47,696 nucleotides of DNA from Micromonospora sp. 15K316 (GTDB lineage: Bacteria > Actinomycetota > Actinomycetes > Mycobacteriales > Micromonosporaceae): assembly GCF_004348525.1 (NCBI RefSeq), contig NZ_SMKG01000023.1, positions 1 through 47,696 on the forward strand, written 5' to 3'. Position 1 is the stretch's first letter; each line of letters begins with the position of its first letter. Positions 25,831 through 35,025 of the stretch are shown piece after piece. The translations under genes and the position numbers were made by a program. The notes under the pieces are model-generated. The model saw only the letters and a program-made list of their open reading frames with translations. It ran no database searches and was not told where the DNA came from.

Positions 25831-26193
25831 TCAGAGGTTCGGCGGAATGACCCGCAGGTGACCCCGGCGCCCGGTGGAATGTGGCTGCTTGTCCTGATCG
25901 TCCTCGGGTGGACGCGGAGTCGGACGAGCCGCCTCGCGGACCGCCTCGGCCAGCGCGACCAGGTCGTCGGTGGTGGGCGGCGGCGGCTCGAACTCGCCCT
26001 CGTGACGGACGACGTCCCACCCCCGCGGAGCGGTCAGGCTGCGGGCGTGCGGCTCGCAGAGGTCGTACGTGTGCGGCTCGGCGAAGGCCGCCAGGGGACC
26101 CACCACCGCGGTCGACTCGTTGTAGACATAGGTCAATGTGGCGACCGCTTGCCGGGGGCAGCCGTTTCGGGAGCAGCGCCGTGGTGACCTCAC
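25831..26193 (-). CDS. DUF3499 protein
   Basis: A 120-aa protein that starts with a Cys-containing motif (RRCSRNGCPRQAVATLTYVY) and later has YDLCEPHARSLTAPRGWDVVR, a putative zinc site made of C-x(4)-C and C-x2-H. A Pro/acidic variable tail follows. DUF3499 is conserved in actinobacteria and sits beside a metallopeptidase-like gene and whiB2, as it does here. Start GTG at 26193, divergent from the metallopeptidase-like gene. Function unknown. Confidence 0.9.
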   Translation of the reverse strand: MRSPRRCSRNGCPRQAVATLTYVYNESTAVVGPLAAFAEPHTYDLCEPHARSLTAPRGWDVVRHEGEFEPPPPTTDDLVALAEAVREAARPTPRPPEDDQDKQPHSTGRRGHLRVIPPNL

Positions 26194-26358
26194 GGCGGCA
26201 GGGTATCTCCATTACCGGGTCCGGCGCACCGGTTCGCGTTGCGACACGCCCGTCACGGTGATCACAATTCGCGGCGCCGGCGCGCCGCTCCGGTCCCGGC
26301 ACGCCCGAACGGTGGCGCTGCCGCAGGCCGGGGTCGCCCGGGGGCTACCCTTTGCCTC

Positions 26359-26808
26359 ATGACGAGCCCGGAACACCGCCGCCCCGGCTCCGGCCGGCGC
26401 GCACATCGCGACCGGCACGGCCGCGGTCTGCGCGGGCGGCTGGTACCGGCCACCGTGCCGCTGGCCCGGACGAAGGCGGAGGTCTTCGACGACCTGGTCC
26501 TGGACACCGTCGAGACGCTGGAGCGGCGGTTCGCGAAGGAGCTGGCCGGGGTCGAGTTCGCGGTGGAGGACGTCCCGCCCGAGCTGAACGTCTACGACTC
26601 CGACGTGCTCGAAGACGGCGAGGTGCCGCTGGCCCGCCTGCTGCCCGGACGGCCGGGCCGGCAGGAGGTGCCGCCCCGGATCGTGCTCTACCGTCGCCCG
26701 CTGGAGTTCCGGGCGATGGACCGCGAAGACCTCGCCGACCTGGTCCACGACGTGATCATCGAGCAGGTGGCGAACCTGCTCGGAGTCGACCCGGACGAGC
26801 TGGCCTGA
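26359..26808 (+). CDS. metallopeptidase-family protein lacking the HExxH motif
   Basis: A 149-aa protein of the zincin-like (DUF1025-type) family conserved beside DUF3499 and whiB2 in actinobacteria. The expected zinc helix is present in position (DLVHDVIIEQVANLLGVDPDEL), but reads H-D-x-x-I where active enzymes have H-E-x-x-H, so the catalytic Glu and second His are missing. The protein may be a non-catalytic relative, or the family may use another site. The N-terminus is Arg/His-rich and variable. I chose the ATG at 26359; upstream in-frame codons overlap the divergent promoter. Confidence 0.85.
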   Translation: MTSPEHRRPGSGRRAHRDRHGRGLRGRLVPATVPLARTKAEVFDDLVLDTVETLERRFAKELAGVEFAVEDVPPELNVYDSDVLEDGEVPLARLLPGRPGRQEVPPRIVLYRRPLEFRAMDREDLADLVHDVIIEQVANLLGVDPDELA

Positions 26809-26906
26809 CCGGTCCGACCCCCACCGGGACCCGGTCACGACTCAACCCGCCGGACGCCGTCACACGCCGGACCCGGGCGGCCCCCACCGCCCGGGCTGCG
26901 CGTCGA

Positions 26907-27167
26907 TCAGGCGGCCCGCCGCTTCAACTTGCGCCGCTCCCGCTCGGAGAGCCCACCCCAGATCCCGAACCGCTCGTCGTGGCCGAGAGCGTATTCGAGG
27001 CATTCCGTCTTGACCTCGCAGCGCGAGCAGATCCGCTTCGCCTCACGGGTCGAGCCGCCCTTCTCGGGAAAGAACGCCTCCGGGTCGGTCTGCGAGCAGA
27101 GCGCCCGCTCCTGCCACTCCGGCGCGTTTCCGAGCAGGTCGGCCACCTCAAGCTGGCCGTCCATCAA
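26907..27167 (-). CDS. whiB: WhiB-family iron-sulfur regulator (WhiB/WhiB2 type)
   Basis: An 86-aa protein with the four cluster-ligating Cys in order: ALCSQTDPEAFFPEKGG, then ICSRCEVKTEC, followed by the GIWGGLSERERR turn that contacts sigma factor and a basic C-terminal tail (RKLKRRAA). The AFFPEKGGSTREAK and LEYAL sequences match the WhiB2/WhmD group, which governs septation and sporulation in actinomycetes. Two ATGs lie in tandem (27167, 27164); either may be used. It stands alone on the minus strand with a long upstream region holding a promoter and palindrome. Confidence 0.95.
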   Translation of the reverse strand: MMDGQLEVADLLGNAPEWQERALCSQTDPEAFFPEKGGSTREAKRICSRCEVKTECLEYALGHDERFGIWGGLSERERRKLKRRAA

Positions 27168-27278
27168 ATGCCTCCTTGTCGCGCACCGGCGTCATCGCCG
27201 CTGCAACCCCCCACGCGAAAGGCGTGCGTGTCCGTCCGGTCCGGTTTTGATGCGTTCCGTGCGAACAACCCCATTCAA

Positions 27279-27308
27279 ATTACACGTGTGTAATACGTGC
27301 GCCGTCAA
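27279..27308 (-). promoter_or_regulatory. whiB promoter with overlapping inverted repeats
   Basis: On the minus strand TTGACG (27308-27303) and TGTAAT (27284-27279) form a -35/-10 pair 18 nt apart. The -10 is inside a perfect inverted repeat ATTACAC-GT-GTGTAAT (27279-27294), and the -35 overlaps a second one, TCAAG-CCAAA-CTTGA (27306-27320). This AT-rich island about 110-150 bp upstream of whiB stands out from the surrounding GC-rich sequence. Confidence 0.65.
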
Positions 27309-27320
27309 GCCAAACTTGAT

Positions 27321-28179
27321 AATGGAGTCGCCCTCCCGACATGACCCGGACGGCCATCCGACCACCCGGCCTCGCAACCTGCCCTATCGATTCAGACCCC
27401 GGCCGAGTAACGCCCTCTCCGGCGAGTTGCCGGAGATTTTCCCCGTGGCGCACCGGCACCGGCCGCGTCGGAGCGGTCGCGAAACGCCACACGGGCGCAC
27501 CCGGACAGCACTGCTGATCTTGGTGGGGCACAGGTTAACGCGACTCGCGACGGACTGCCCGTCGAGCGACCACCGCCGACCTCTCGACGTCCACATTGTG
27601 GAAGGCGAGTCGCCGACGAGAGTGGACGGAGTTCGGGTGTGCCGGGAACGGGCTGGTCGACCCGATCACTCGGTTCCGCCAGACCGACGGCGGCCCACTG
27701 CCCGCACTTCCCATCAGACGGTACGTGGCCGTGCCGCACAGCTCGGGCCCGACCTGTCGGAGCGCGCCGCGCACCGCTGCGGCGCCCGCGCGGCTGGTGC
27801 CCGCCCGGCCGGCCGGCGGAGCGCACCCGCCCTCTCCTCGCCGCCCACCCGGAGCGCAGGGGTGCCGCCGCTCCTGACGCCTCCCGGCTGCGATTTGCGG
27901 TCGGCATCTTGAACAACTGGTTGCCCGATCATGATCGACCGCCGGATGGCCGACCACACCGGACGGAGAGCCGGGGGAAAGCCGCCACCCGATGATCGGG
28001 AACCGAATTCCACTCGCCGCTCTCCCGCCTTCCTTTTACGACCCCGGCAACCCCGGCGGCGGCGCGGATTGTGCGATTCGTCAGGCCGTACGCCTCGGCC
28101 CGTCGATCGGCGCTCGTCGCTGCCCACCGGCGTGCTCGGAAACGGGCAGCGAGCCTCCGAGCCGTCGCCCGTCCGTTCG
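27321..28179. other. gene-free stretch between whiB and fbiC
   Basis: About 0.9 kb without a convincing gene. All open frames here are Arg/Pro-rich, lack ribosome sites, and match no family. A few lower-GC patches are present (about 27420-27450 and 27520-27620). I see no tRNA, repeat or insertion sequence. It may hold a non-coding RNA or long leader of whiB, but nothing shows this directly. Confidence 0.5.
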
Positions 28180-28217
28180 GGGGCGCCGGCGACGGCGCTC
28201 GCCACCACCGGCGCCCC
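28180..28217 (-). terminator. hairpin downstream of fbiC
   Basis: Arms GGGGCGCCGG (28180-28189) and CCGGCGCCCC (28208-28217) form a perfect 10-bp stem with an 18-nt loop, 28-65 bp after the fbiC stop. There is no U-tract, as is usual in such high-GC genomes. Confidence 0.4.
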
Positions 28218-28244
28218 GGGGAGGGCCGGACAACAGGCCCGAAC

Positions 28245-30758
28245 TCAGGACCGCACGGTTCCGTACGCGGTGGTCCGTCGCCGCGGCGGACGTCCGGCCG
28301 CCACCGCGATCGCCCGCAGCTGCTCCTCCGTGCGCGCCGACCCGTTGGCCGAGCCGGCCATCCGGGAGATGGTCTCCTCCATGAGGGTGCCGCCCAGGTC
28401 GTTGCAGCCGCCCTGGAGCATGGCGACCGTGCCGGCGTCGCCGAGCTTCACCCAGGAGCACTGGATGTTGTCGATCCGGCCGTGCAGCAGCAACCGTGCC
28501 ATCGCGTGCACCACGCGGTTCTCCCGCCACGTCGGCCCCGGACGGGCGATGCCGGCCAGGTAGATCGGGGCGTTGGTGTGCACGAACGGCAGCGCCACGA
28601 ACTCGGTGAAGCCGCCCGTACGGTCCTGCACACCGGCGAGCACCCGGAAATGGGCGAGCCACTGCCCGGGGTGGTCGACGTGTCCGTACATCATCGTCGA
28701 ACTGGACCGGATGCCCAGCTCGTGCGCGGTGCTGACCACCTCGACCCAGGCGGCGGCCGGCAGCTTGCCCTTGGTGAGCACCCAGCGCACCTCGTCGTCG
28801 AGGATCTCGGCGGCCGTGCCCGGGATGGTGTCCAGCCCGGCCTCGCGCAGCTGCGTCAGCCACTCCCGCACCGGAACGCCGGCCTTCGCGGCGGCGGTGA
28901 CGATCTCCATGGGCGAGAACGCGTGCACGTGCATCTCCGGCACCCGCGCCTTGATCGCCCGGACGATGTCCGCGTACCCGGTCACCGGCATCTTCGGGTC
29001 GATACCGCCCTGCAGGCAGACCTCCGTCGCGCCGGCCGCCCACGCCTCCTCGGCCCGGTCGGCGACCTGGTCCACCGAGAGCCGGTACGCGTCCGCGTCC
29101 CGCTCCCGCTGGGCGAAGGCGCAGAACCGGCAGCCCACGTAGCAGACATTTGTGAAATTGATGTTGCGGTTGACCACGTACGTCACGTCGTCGCCGACCG
29201 CCGAGCGGCGTGCGTCGTCCGCGATCCGGCACAGCTCGTCCAGGGCCGGGCCGTCGGCGCCGAAGAGCGCGAGCGCGGCATCGGTGTGCCGGGGCTCCAG
29301 CAGGGCGGCCGGGTCGTCGGCGGCCAGCCGCAGGCCGGCCCGCAGGTCGTGGTCGCCCGCACCGGGCGTCACCGGCGCGGCTGTCACCTTCGTGGCGACC
29401 TCGGCCCAGTCGCCGTAGACGCTGTCGAAGTCGCCCCGCCGATCGTCGGTACGCCCCGCCGTGTCGATCGTCATGTGCAAGTCGGTCCGCCCGCCGAAGA
29501 CCTCCTCCGGCTCCTGCCACGGCCGGCCCACCGGGCGGGCGTCCTCGACGGCCAACCCGGTCTCCCCGTCGGCCAACGCGCTCACGTGCGCCAACAGGCG
29601 CGGGTCGAGCCACGGATCGCCGGCCCGGACGTACTCCGGGTAGACGGTCAGCCGCTCGCGCAGGGTGAACCCGCCGTCGGCCGTACGTCGGGCCAGCTCG
29701 TCCAGCTGCGGCCAGGGACGTTCCGGGTTCACGTGGTCGGGGGTGACCGGGGAGACCCCACCCCAGTCGTCGATACCGGCCCGCAGCAGCAGGTCGTACT
29801 CGCCCTCGATCAGGTTCGGCGGCGCCTGGATCCGCATCCCCGGCCCGAGCAGCAGCCGGGCCACCGCCACCGTGGCCGCCAGATCGTGCAGTTCCGCGTC
29901 CGGCATACCGCGCATCGCGGTGTCCGGCTTGGCGCGGAAGTTCTGCACGATCACCTCCTGGAGGTGGCCGTACTCGCGGTGGGCGCGGCGGATCGCGAAG
30001 AGCGCGTCGACCCGTTCGGCGTGCGTCTCGCCGATGCCGATGAGGATCCCGGTGGTGAACGGGACGCCGACCCGACCGGCGTCGTCGAGCACCCGCAGCC
30101 GTACGGCGGGTTCCTTGTCCGGCGAGCCGAAGTGCGGGCCGCCCGGCTCGGACCAGAGCCGGGTCGCCGTGGTCTCCAGCATCATGCCCATGCTGGGCGC
30201 GACCGGCTTGAGCCGTTGCAGATCGGACCAGGAGAGCACACCGGGGTTCAGGTGCGGCAGCAGGCCGGTCTCCTCCAGCACCGCGACCGCGCAGGCCCGC
30301 ACATAGTCCAGTGTGGAGTCGTAGCCGCGCTCGTCCAGCCAGCGCCGGGCCGCCGGCCAGCGCTCCTCCGGCCGGTCACCGAGGGTGAAGAGCGCCTCCT
30401 TGCAGCCCTGCGCCGCACCCTCCCGGGCGATCGCCAACACCTCGTCGCGGTCCAGGAACGGCGCCGGGAGACGGTGCGGCACGGTGGCGAAGGTGCAGTA
30501 GTGGCAGCGGTCACGACACAATCGGGTGAGCGGGATGAAGACCTTCTTGGAGAAGGTGATGACGCCGGGCCGGCCCGCGTCACGGAGTCCGGCGTCACGG
30601 ATCCCGGCGGCGACGCCGAGCAGTTCGTCGAGGGCCTCGCCGCGCGCGCCGAGCAGCGCGGTCGCCTCGTCGACGTCCAGCGCCCGGCCGGTGGTGGCGC
30701 GGCGCAAGGCGCGGCGCACACTCGCCTCGGTCGGCGCGGAGTCGGTGCGATCAACCAT
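28245..30758 (-). CDS. fbiC: FO synthase (7,8-didemethyl-8-hydroxy-5-deazariboflavin synthase)
   Basis: An 837-aa protein fusing two radical-SAM halves, equal to archaeal CofG and CofH. The first cluster motif is C-x3-C-x2-C in [10 protein letters not shown] (about residue 80), the second is [10 protein letters not shown] (about residue 540). Together they make the deazaflavin chromophore FO of coenzyme F420 from tyrosine and a riboflavin precursor. Full-length by comparison with mycobacterial FbiC (about 856 aa). It lies about 1.2 kb from fbiA-fbiB, on the opposite strand, whereas in mycobacteria fbiC is elsewhere. Start ATG/GTG at 30758. Confidence 0.97.
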   Translation of the reverse strand: MVDRTDSAPTEASVRRALRRATTGRALDVDEATALLGARGEALDELLGVAAGIRDAGLRDAGRPGVITFSKKVFIPLTRLCRDRCHYCTFATVPHRLPAPFLDRDEVLAIAREGAAQGCKEALFTLGDRPEERWPAARRWLDERGYDSTLDYVRACAVAVLEETGLLPHLNPGVLSWSDLQRLKPVAPSMGMMLETTATRLWSEPGGPHFGSPDKEPAVRLRVLDDAGRVGVPFTTGILIGIGETHAERVDALFAIRRAHREYGHLQEVIVQNFRAKPDTAMRGMPDAELHDLAATVAVARLLLGPGMRIQAPPNLIEGEYDLLLRAGIDDWGGVSPVTPDHVNPERPWPQLDELARRTADGGFTLRERLTVYPEYVRAGDPWLDPRLLAHVSALADGETGLAVEDARPVGRPWQEPEEVFGGRTDLHMTIDTAGRTDDRRGDFDSVYGDWAEVATKVTAAPVTPGAGDHDLRAGLRLAADDPAALLEPRHTDAALALFGADGPALDELCRIADDARRSAVGDDVTYVVNRNINFTNVCYVGCRFCAFAQRERDADAYRLSVDQVADRAEEAWAAGATEVCLQGGIDPKMPVTGYADIVRAIKARVPEMHVHAFSPMEIVTAAAKAGVPVREWLTQLREAGLDTIPGTAAEILDDEVRWVLTKGKLPAAAWVEVVSTAHELGIRSSSTMMYGHVDHPGQWLAHFRVLAGVQDRTGGFTEFVALPFVHTNAPIYLAGIARPGPTWRENRVVHAMARLLLHGRIDNIQCSWVKLGDAGTVAMLQGGCNDLGGTLMEETISRMAGSANGSARTEEQLRAIAVAAGRPPRRRTTAYGTVRS

Positions 30759-30853
30759 CCGCCCAGCCTAAGCGGTGATCCGCTCCGCCCCGCCGCCCTC
30801 GTGGGCAACCACACCTCCCCCGACGCACGTCACACCGACCCGGCTCAGGGAAA

Positions 30854-30891
30854 CGAAAGAGTGGCCCCCGACGTCGGGGGCCACTCTTTCG
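30854..30891. terminator. perfect 38-bp palindrome, bidirectional terminator
   Basis: The arm CGAAAGAGTGGCCCCCGAC (30854-30872) is followed immediately by its exact reverse complement (30873-30891). It lies 45 bp after the stop of the Pro-rich membrane-protein gene and 96 bp upstream of the fbiC start, so it should end transcription of the former before fbiC. The TTTC / GAAA ends give a short U-run on either strand. Confidence 0.75.
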
Positions 30892-30935
30892 CGCGGAACG
30901 GGTGAAGACCGCTCCGGCGCGACGACCTGCTCGGG

Positions 30936-31850
30936 TCAGCGAGGGTTGTTCGGCTCGTCGCCCGGGTTGATCGCCTGGGTCCGGTCACTCTCGCCGTCAC
31001 CCGGGCGCGGGATGGCCTGGGTGGGTTCGGCGGGCTGGCGCGGGATCGCCTGCGTCGGCTCGGACGACGGCGGCTGCCCGAAGGGCGGGACCGACGGCGG
31101 AACCGGGTTCGCCGGTGGGGCGGACTGCGGCGCGACGTTGGCCGGCGGAGCCGACTGGGGCGCCGGCGTGAACGGCGGAGCCGGCTGGCCGTACGCGCCG
31201 GGCTGACCGGCGTACGGGTAGCCACTCGCCTGGCCGGGCGCGGGGTACGCACCGGGCTGACCGGGCACCGGGTAGCCGCCGGGCTGGCCCGCGCCGGGCC
31301 AACCGCCGGGCTGCTGAGGCCAGCCGGGCTGCGGCGCGCCGTAGACGCCGGGCTGCGGCTTGGGCTTCGGCACGTAGTAGAACGCCCGCCAGATCGTGTA
31401 GACGACGAACACGGCGACCGCGAAGATCGCCAGCCAGGCCAGCCGGCTGAGCAGGCCCAGCAGGGCGTCGAGCGCCTCACCCTCGGCCAGCCGCCCCACC
31501 ATCCAGATCAGGAAGGTCAGCGCGCCGAACAGGGCACCGACGGCGTACTCGCCGAGCGCCAGTTGGGTGATCGTCTTCGCCTTCGGCAGGACCGGGTGGA
31601 TGTGGGTGGCGAGCAGCACGGCCAGCAGCGGCAACGCCGTCGCCTCGAAGCCGACGAACGCGAAGAAGGTGCTGCCCGCCCGGTCGCCGAAGCTGCCGTA
31701 GCCGGTAGGTGTCAACAGCCGGATCAGGCCGACGAACAGGAACACGGCGTTCGCGCCGAGCAGCGCGAACGCCGCCAGCTCACGTAGCGGCTTGGTCAGC
31801 TGGCGGGCCCGTGTCGCGTCGGCGGACGCGGGCTCGGCGGGGCTGGTCAC
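30936..31850 (-). CDS. four-helix membrane protein with Pro-rich, TQAI-repeat tail
   Basis: A 304-aa protein. Four membrane segments lie in the first half (about 22-45, 63-83, 97-118, 133-157). A cytoplasmic-looking tail (about 165-304) is rich in Pro, Gly, Gln and Tyr, with GQPG-type repeats, and ends with three TQAI units (EPTQAIPR, EPTQAIPR, RTQAINPG). The TQAI units could be Thr phosphorylation sites for PknB-type kinases read by FHA proteins; this is inference. Start GTG at 31850 behind GGGAGAG. Divergent from fbiA with a 98-bp gap. Function unknown. Confidence 0.85.
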   Translation of the reverse strand: MTSPAEPASADATRARQLTKPLRELAAFALLGANAVFLFVGLIRLLTPTGYGSFGDRAGSTFFAFVGFEATALPLLAVLLATHIHPVLPKAKTITQLALGEYAVGALFGALTFLIWMVGRLAEGEALDALLGLLSRLAWLAIFAVAVFVVYTIWRAFYYVPKPKPQPGVYGAPQPGWPQQPGGWPGAGQPGGYPVPGQPGAYPAPGQASGYPYAGQPGAYGQPAPPFTPAPQSAPPANVAPQSAPPANPVPPSVPPFGQPPSSEPTQAIPRQPAEPTQAIPRPGDGESDRTQAINPGDEPNNPR

Positions 31851-31948
31851 TAGCTCTCCCAGGGGCGAGGCGGACAGTTGCCGGACGTGAGCCTAGTCTC
31901 CCGGGCCACCGGAGGACCGCAGGCGTGGCGTGCGGGAGGATGGTCGGC

Positions 31949-32896
31949 ATGCGCATCGTGGTTCTGGCGGGCGGCATCGGAGGCGCCCGGTTCCTGGTCG
32001 GCGTACGGGAGTACGCCCGCCAGGTGGGCGCCGAGGTGACCGCGGTGGTCAACGTCGGTGACGACCTCTACATGCACGGGCTGAAGATCTGCCCCGACCT
32101 GGACAGCGTCATGTACACCCTCGGTGGCGGCGCGGACCCGGAACGTGGCTGGGGGCGGGTCGGCGAGACCTGGACGGTCAAGTCGGAGCTCGCCGCGTAC
32201 GGGGCGGAGCCGACCTGGTTCGGCCTGGGCGACAAGGACATCGCCACGCATCTGGTGCGCACCACGATGCTCGGCGGCGGCTACCCGCTCTCCGCCGTGA
32301 CGGAGGCGCTCGCGACCCGCTGGCAGCCGGGCGTACGCCTGCTGCCGGCGACGGACGACCGGCTGGAGACGCACGCGGTGGTCGACCTCGACGGCGCCCA
32401 GCGGGCGATCCACTTCCAGGAGTGGTGGGTACGCCACCGGGCCGACGTGCCGACCCACCGGTTCGTCTTCGTCGGCGCGGAGTCGGCGAAACCGGCGCCC
32501 GGCGTGGTGGACGCCCTCGGCTCGGCCGACGTCGTGCTGGTCGCGCCGAGCAACCCGGTGGTGAGCATCGCGCCGATCCTGGCCGTACCCGGACTGCGGG
32601 AGGCCGTCACCGGGGGGCCGGCCCCGGTGGTGGGGGTCTCGCCGATCATCGGCGGCGCACCGGTACGCGGAATGGCCGACAAGTGCCTGGCCGTGCTCGG
32701 GGTCGAGTGCAGCGCGGCCGGGGTCGGCGGGCTCTACGGCAGCCGGGCGACCGGCGGCCTGCTGGACGGTTGGCTGGTCGCGGAGGAGGACGAGGGCACC
32801 CTGGTGCCGGAGGTGAGCGTCCGCGCGGTACCGCTGCGGATGACCGACGAGGCGGCGACGGCGGCGATGGTCCGCGCCGCGGTGGAGCTGCGGTGA
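31949..32896 (+). CDS. fbiA: 2-phospho-L-lactate transferase (F420 pathway)
   Basis: A 315-aa CofD/FbiA enzyme. It starts RIVVLAGGIGGARFLVG, the nucleotide-phospholactyl binding turn, and has VVNVGDDLYMHGLKICPDLDSVMYTLGG, a near-invariant signature. It transfers the phospholactyl-type group (from phosphoenolpyruvate or lactate nucleotide) to FO, giving F420-0 or dehydro-F420-0. I chose ATG 31949 with GGGAGG 8 nt upstream; ATG 31940 directly on that site is less likely. It overlaps fbiB by 4 bp (GTGA). Confidence 0.96.
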   Translation: MRIVVLAGGIGGARFLVGVREYARQVGAEVTAVVNVGDDLYMHGLKICPDLDSVMYTLGGGADPERGWGRVGETWTVKSELAAYGAEPTWFGLGDKDIATHLVRTTMLGGGYPLSAVTEALATRWQPGVRLLPATDDRLETHAVVDLDGAQRAIHFQEWWVRHRADVPTHRFVFVGAESAKPAPGVVDALGSADVVLVAPSNPVVSIAPILAVPGLREAVTGGPAPVVGVSPIIGGAPVRGMADKCLAVLGVECSAAGVGGLYGSRATGGLLDGWLVAEEDEGTLVPEVSVRAVPLRMTDEAATAAMVRAAVELR

Positions 32897-33978
32897 AGCT
32901 GGAGATCCTGCCGGTGCTGGGCATCGGCCACGTGTCGGAGGGCGACGACCTGGCGGCAATGATCGCCACCGCCGCGCCCTGGCTGCGCGACGGCGACGTG
33001 CTGGTGGTCACCAGCAAGATCGTCTCCAAGGCGGAGGGCAGGTTGGTGGACATCCCTGCCGACGGCCCCGAGCGGCAGGCCGCCCGTGACGAGGTGCTGG
33101 CCGCGGAGACCGCCCGGGTGGTGGCCCGCCGGGGCCCCACCCGGATCGTGCAGACCCACCACGGTTTCGTGATGGCCGCCGCCGGCATCGACGCCTCGAA
33201 CGTCGACAAGACCCGGCTCGTCCTCCTGCCGAAGGACCCCGACGCCTCGGCGCGGGCCCTGCGCGCCGCGCTGCGCGAGCGCTACGACCGGGACGTCGCC
33301 GTGATCGTCAGCGACACCATGGGTCGACCGTGGCGCAACGGGCTCACCGACGTGGCGCTCGGCGTCGCGGGGATGGACGCGATCCGCGACCACCGCGGCG
33401 AGACCGACCCGTACGGCAACGAACTCACCCTGACCGAGATGGCGGTGGTGGACGAGCTGGCCGGCGCCGGTGAGCTGATCAAGGGCAAGATCGACCAGGT
33501 GCCGGTCGCCGTGATCCGCGGCTACCTCAGCGCCACCCGGGACGACGACGGCGACGGCGCGACGGTGCTGGTCCGCGACGCCGCGCAGGACCTCTTCTCC
33601 CTCGGTACCGCCGAGGCCAGGGCCGCCGGCCTCGCCGCCGGAGCCACCCTCGCGGATGGCCTGGGTGCGGCGCCGGTCGACCCGAACGCCGTCCGGCGGG
33701 CGATCGACACGGTCGCGCACGCCGTCGCGCCCGGCACGGTCTTCACCCTCGTCGACGAGGAGGCGCAGCCGGGGCTGGCGGCCACCGTCACCGGATGGCC
33801 GTCGCGCGCGACCCGGCTCATCCTCGGCTCGCCGCCGACCCCGGTGAACGCTCTGGACCTGGTCCGTTTCGGCGCCGACCTGCACCGGCTGCGGATCGCC
33901 CTGGCCGTCGAGGGCATCCCCTCCCTGCCGCTGCCGCCCCCGGCGGCGAGCACCGCGAGCGCCACCCTGGCCGTCTGA
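32893..33978 (+). CDS. fbiB: coenzyme F420-0:L-glutamate ligase with short C-terminus
   Basis: A 361-aa protein. The N-terminal ~245 aa are the CofE ligase domain: VTSKIVSKAEGR, QTHHGFVMAAAGIDASNVD, VIVSDTMGRPWRNGLTDVALG, and the AVVDELAGAGELIKGK motif. It adds gamma-linked glutamates to F420-0. In mycobacterial FbiB (about 448 aa) a ~200-aa FMN-binding nitroreductase domain follows; here the remaining ~115 aa are shorter and I see no nitroreductase signature. So the reductase step may be done by another protein, or the domain is degenerate. GTG start overlaps fbiA. Ends before a strong hairpin. Confidence 0.93.
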   Translation: MKLEILPVLGIGHVSEGDDLAAMIATAAPWLRDGDVLVVTSKIVSKAEGRLVDIPADGPERQAARDEVLAAETARVVARRGPTRIVQTHHGFVMAAAGIDASNVDKTRLVLLPKDPDASARALRAALRERYDRDVAVIVSDTMGRPWRNGLTDVALGVAGMDAIRDHRGETDPYGNELTLTEMAVVDELAGAGELIKGKIDQVPVAVIRGYLSATRDDDGDGATVLVRDAAQDLFSLGTAEARAAGLAAGATLADGLGAAPVDPNAVRRAIDTVAHAVAPGTVFTLVDEEAQPGLAATVTGWPSRATRLILGSPPTPVNALDLVRFGADLHRLRIALAVEGIPSLPLPPPAASTASATLAV

Positions 33979-33984
33979 CCGATC

Positions 33985-34008
33985 CCGGGCCGGCTCACCC
34001 CGGCCCGG
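33985..34008. terminator. hairpin between fbiB and ArsR-type gene
   Basis: CCGGGCCGG-CTCACC-CCGGCCCGG: a perfect 9-bp stem with a 6-nt loop located 7 bp after the fbiB stop and 25 bp before the convergent regulator's stop. It probably works in both directions. Confidence 0.6.
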
Positions 34009-34032
34009 ATGAATCCGTCGGTAGGGGCCGGG

Positions 34033-35025
34033 TCAGGCGTCGAGGACCGCGCGGCCCAGCGGGGTCAAGGTGTGCAGCACCGTGTTGCGGTCCCGGCGGC
34101 TGACCAGCAGCCCGGCGTTGCGCAGCACCGCCGTGTGCTGGCTGGCCGCCGCCGGCGAGATGTTCAGTCGCCGGGCCACCTCACCGGTGGTGCAGCCGTC
34201 GTGGCTGGCCTCCAGCACCGCGGCCCGCGTCCGGCCGAGCAGCGCGGCCAGCGCCTCCCGGCCGGGCGCGAATCCCGCCTCGGCGCCGGACGACCCCAGC
34301 CCACCCAGCCGGTCCACCGGATAGGCCAGGACCGGTGGCAACGCCGGGTCGAGCAACGCCACCGGGGTACGCGCGCAGAAGAACGACGGCACGAGCAGCA
34401 GTCCCCGACCGTCCAGATGCAACTCACGGCTGTCCGGGTAGTCGTGCACCTCCAGCACACCCGAGTCCCAGCGCATGCCCGGCCGCAGACTCGTGAACAG
34501 CCCCTCCACGCCGCCGTCCAGCAGGGCCCGGGCCCGTCGGGTCCGGTCGGCCTCCACCGCCGCCTGGATCCGCCCCCAGTACGGGCTGATCGCCACCGAC
34601 CGGTAACGCTCCATCGAGTCGGTCAGCGCCCGCAGCACCTCCGGCTCGCCTCTGGCCAGCGCGGACGCCGACGGCGGCAGCGGATTCTCGCCGGCGAGCA
34701 CAGCCAGGTCACGACGGAGCAGCGATACGGGTGTGCTGCGCACCGCCTCCAGCCCCGCCTCGAAGCCGTCGACGCTGGCGTACGGGGTGAGGAAGTCGGG
34801 GAAGTATCCCCTCGGCGGGTTCAACGCGAACAGCAGGCGCAACTGCTCGAAGGCACTCTCCTGGCGCAGCCCGCTCGCCACCGTCCGCCGCCACGTCGCC
34901 ATCAGCGGGTCCCGGCTGCGACCCCGCAGGAGGTGCAGGCTGAGGACCAGCTCCCAGACCGGGTCGGCGGCCGGGGCGACCCTGGTCCGCAGGACGTCCT
35001 CGCCAGAAAAGTGAATCTTCAACAT
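34033..35025 (-). CDS. ArsR-type winged-helix regulator (DUF5937 type)
   Basis: A 330-aa protein with a long N-terminal ligand-like region (about 1-240; begins MLKIHFSGEDVLRTRVA) and a C-terminal ArsR-type winged helix (about 245-328: HDGCTTGEVARRLNISPAAASQHTAVLRNAGLLVSRRDRN). The N-terminal part matches the DUF5937 type found in many Streptomyces and Micromonospora regulators. The inducer is unknown. The upstream region (35026-35351) contains an AT-rich patch at about 35088-35125, its likely promoter. Confidence 0.87.
   Translation of the reverse strand: MLKIHFSGEDVLRTRVAPAADPVWELVLSLHLLRGRSRDPLMATWRRTVASGLRQESAFEQLRLLFALNPPRGYFPDFLTPYASVDGFEAGLEAVRSTPVSLLRRDLAVLAGENPLPPSASALARGEPEVLRALTDSMERYRSVAISPYWGRIQAAVEADRTRRARALLDGGVEGLFTSLRPGMRWDSGVLEVHDYPDSRELHLDGRGLLLVPSFFCARTPVALLDPALPPVLAYPVDRLGGLGSSGAEAGFAPGREALAALLGRTRAAVLEASHDGCTTGEVARRLNISPAAASQHTAVLRNAGLLVSRRDRNTVLHTLTPLGRAVLDA

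Noticed and set aside
27192..28208. Small open frames in the gene-poor stretch
   Set aside because: No ribosome sites, Arg-rich composition and no family likeness.
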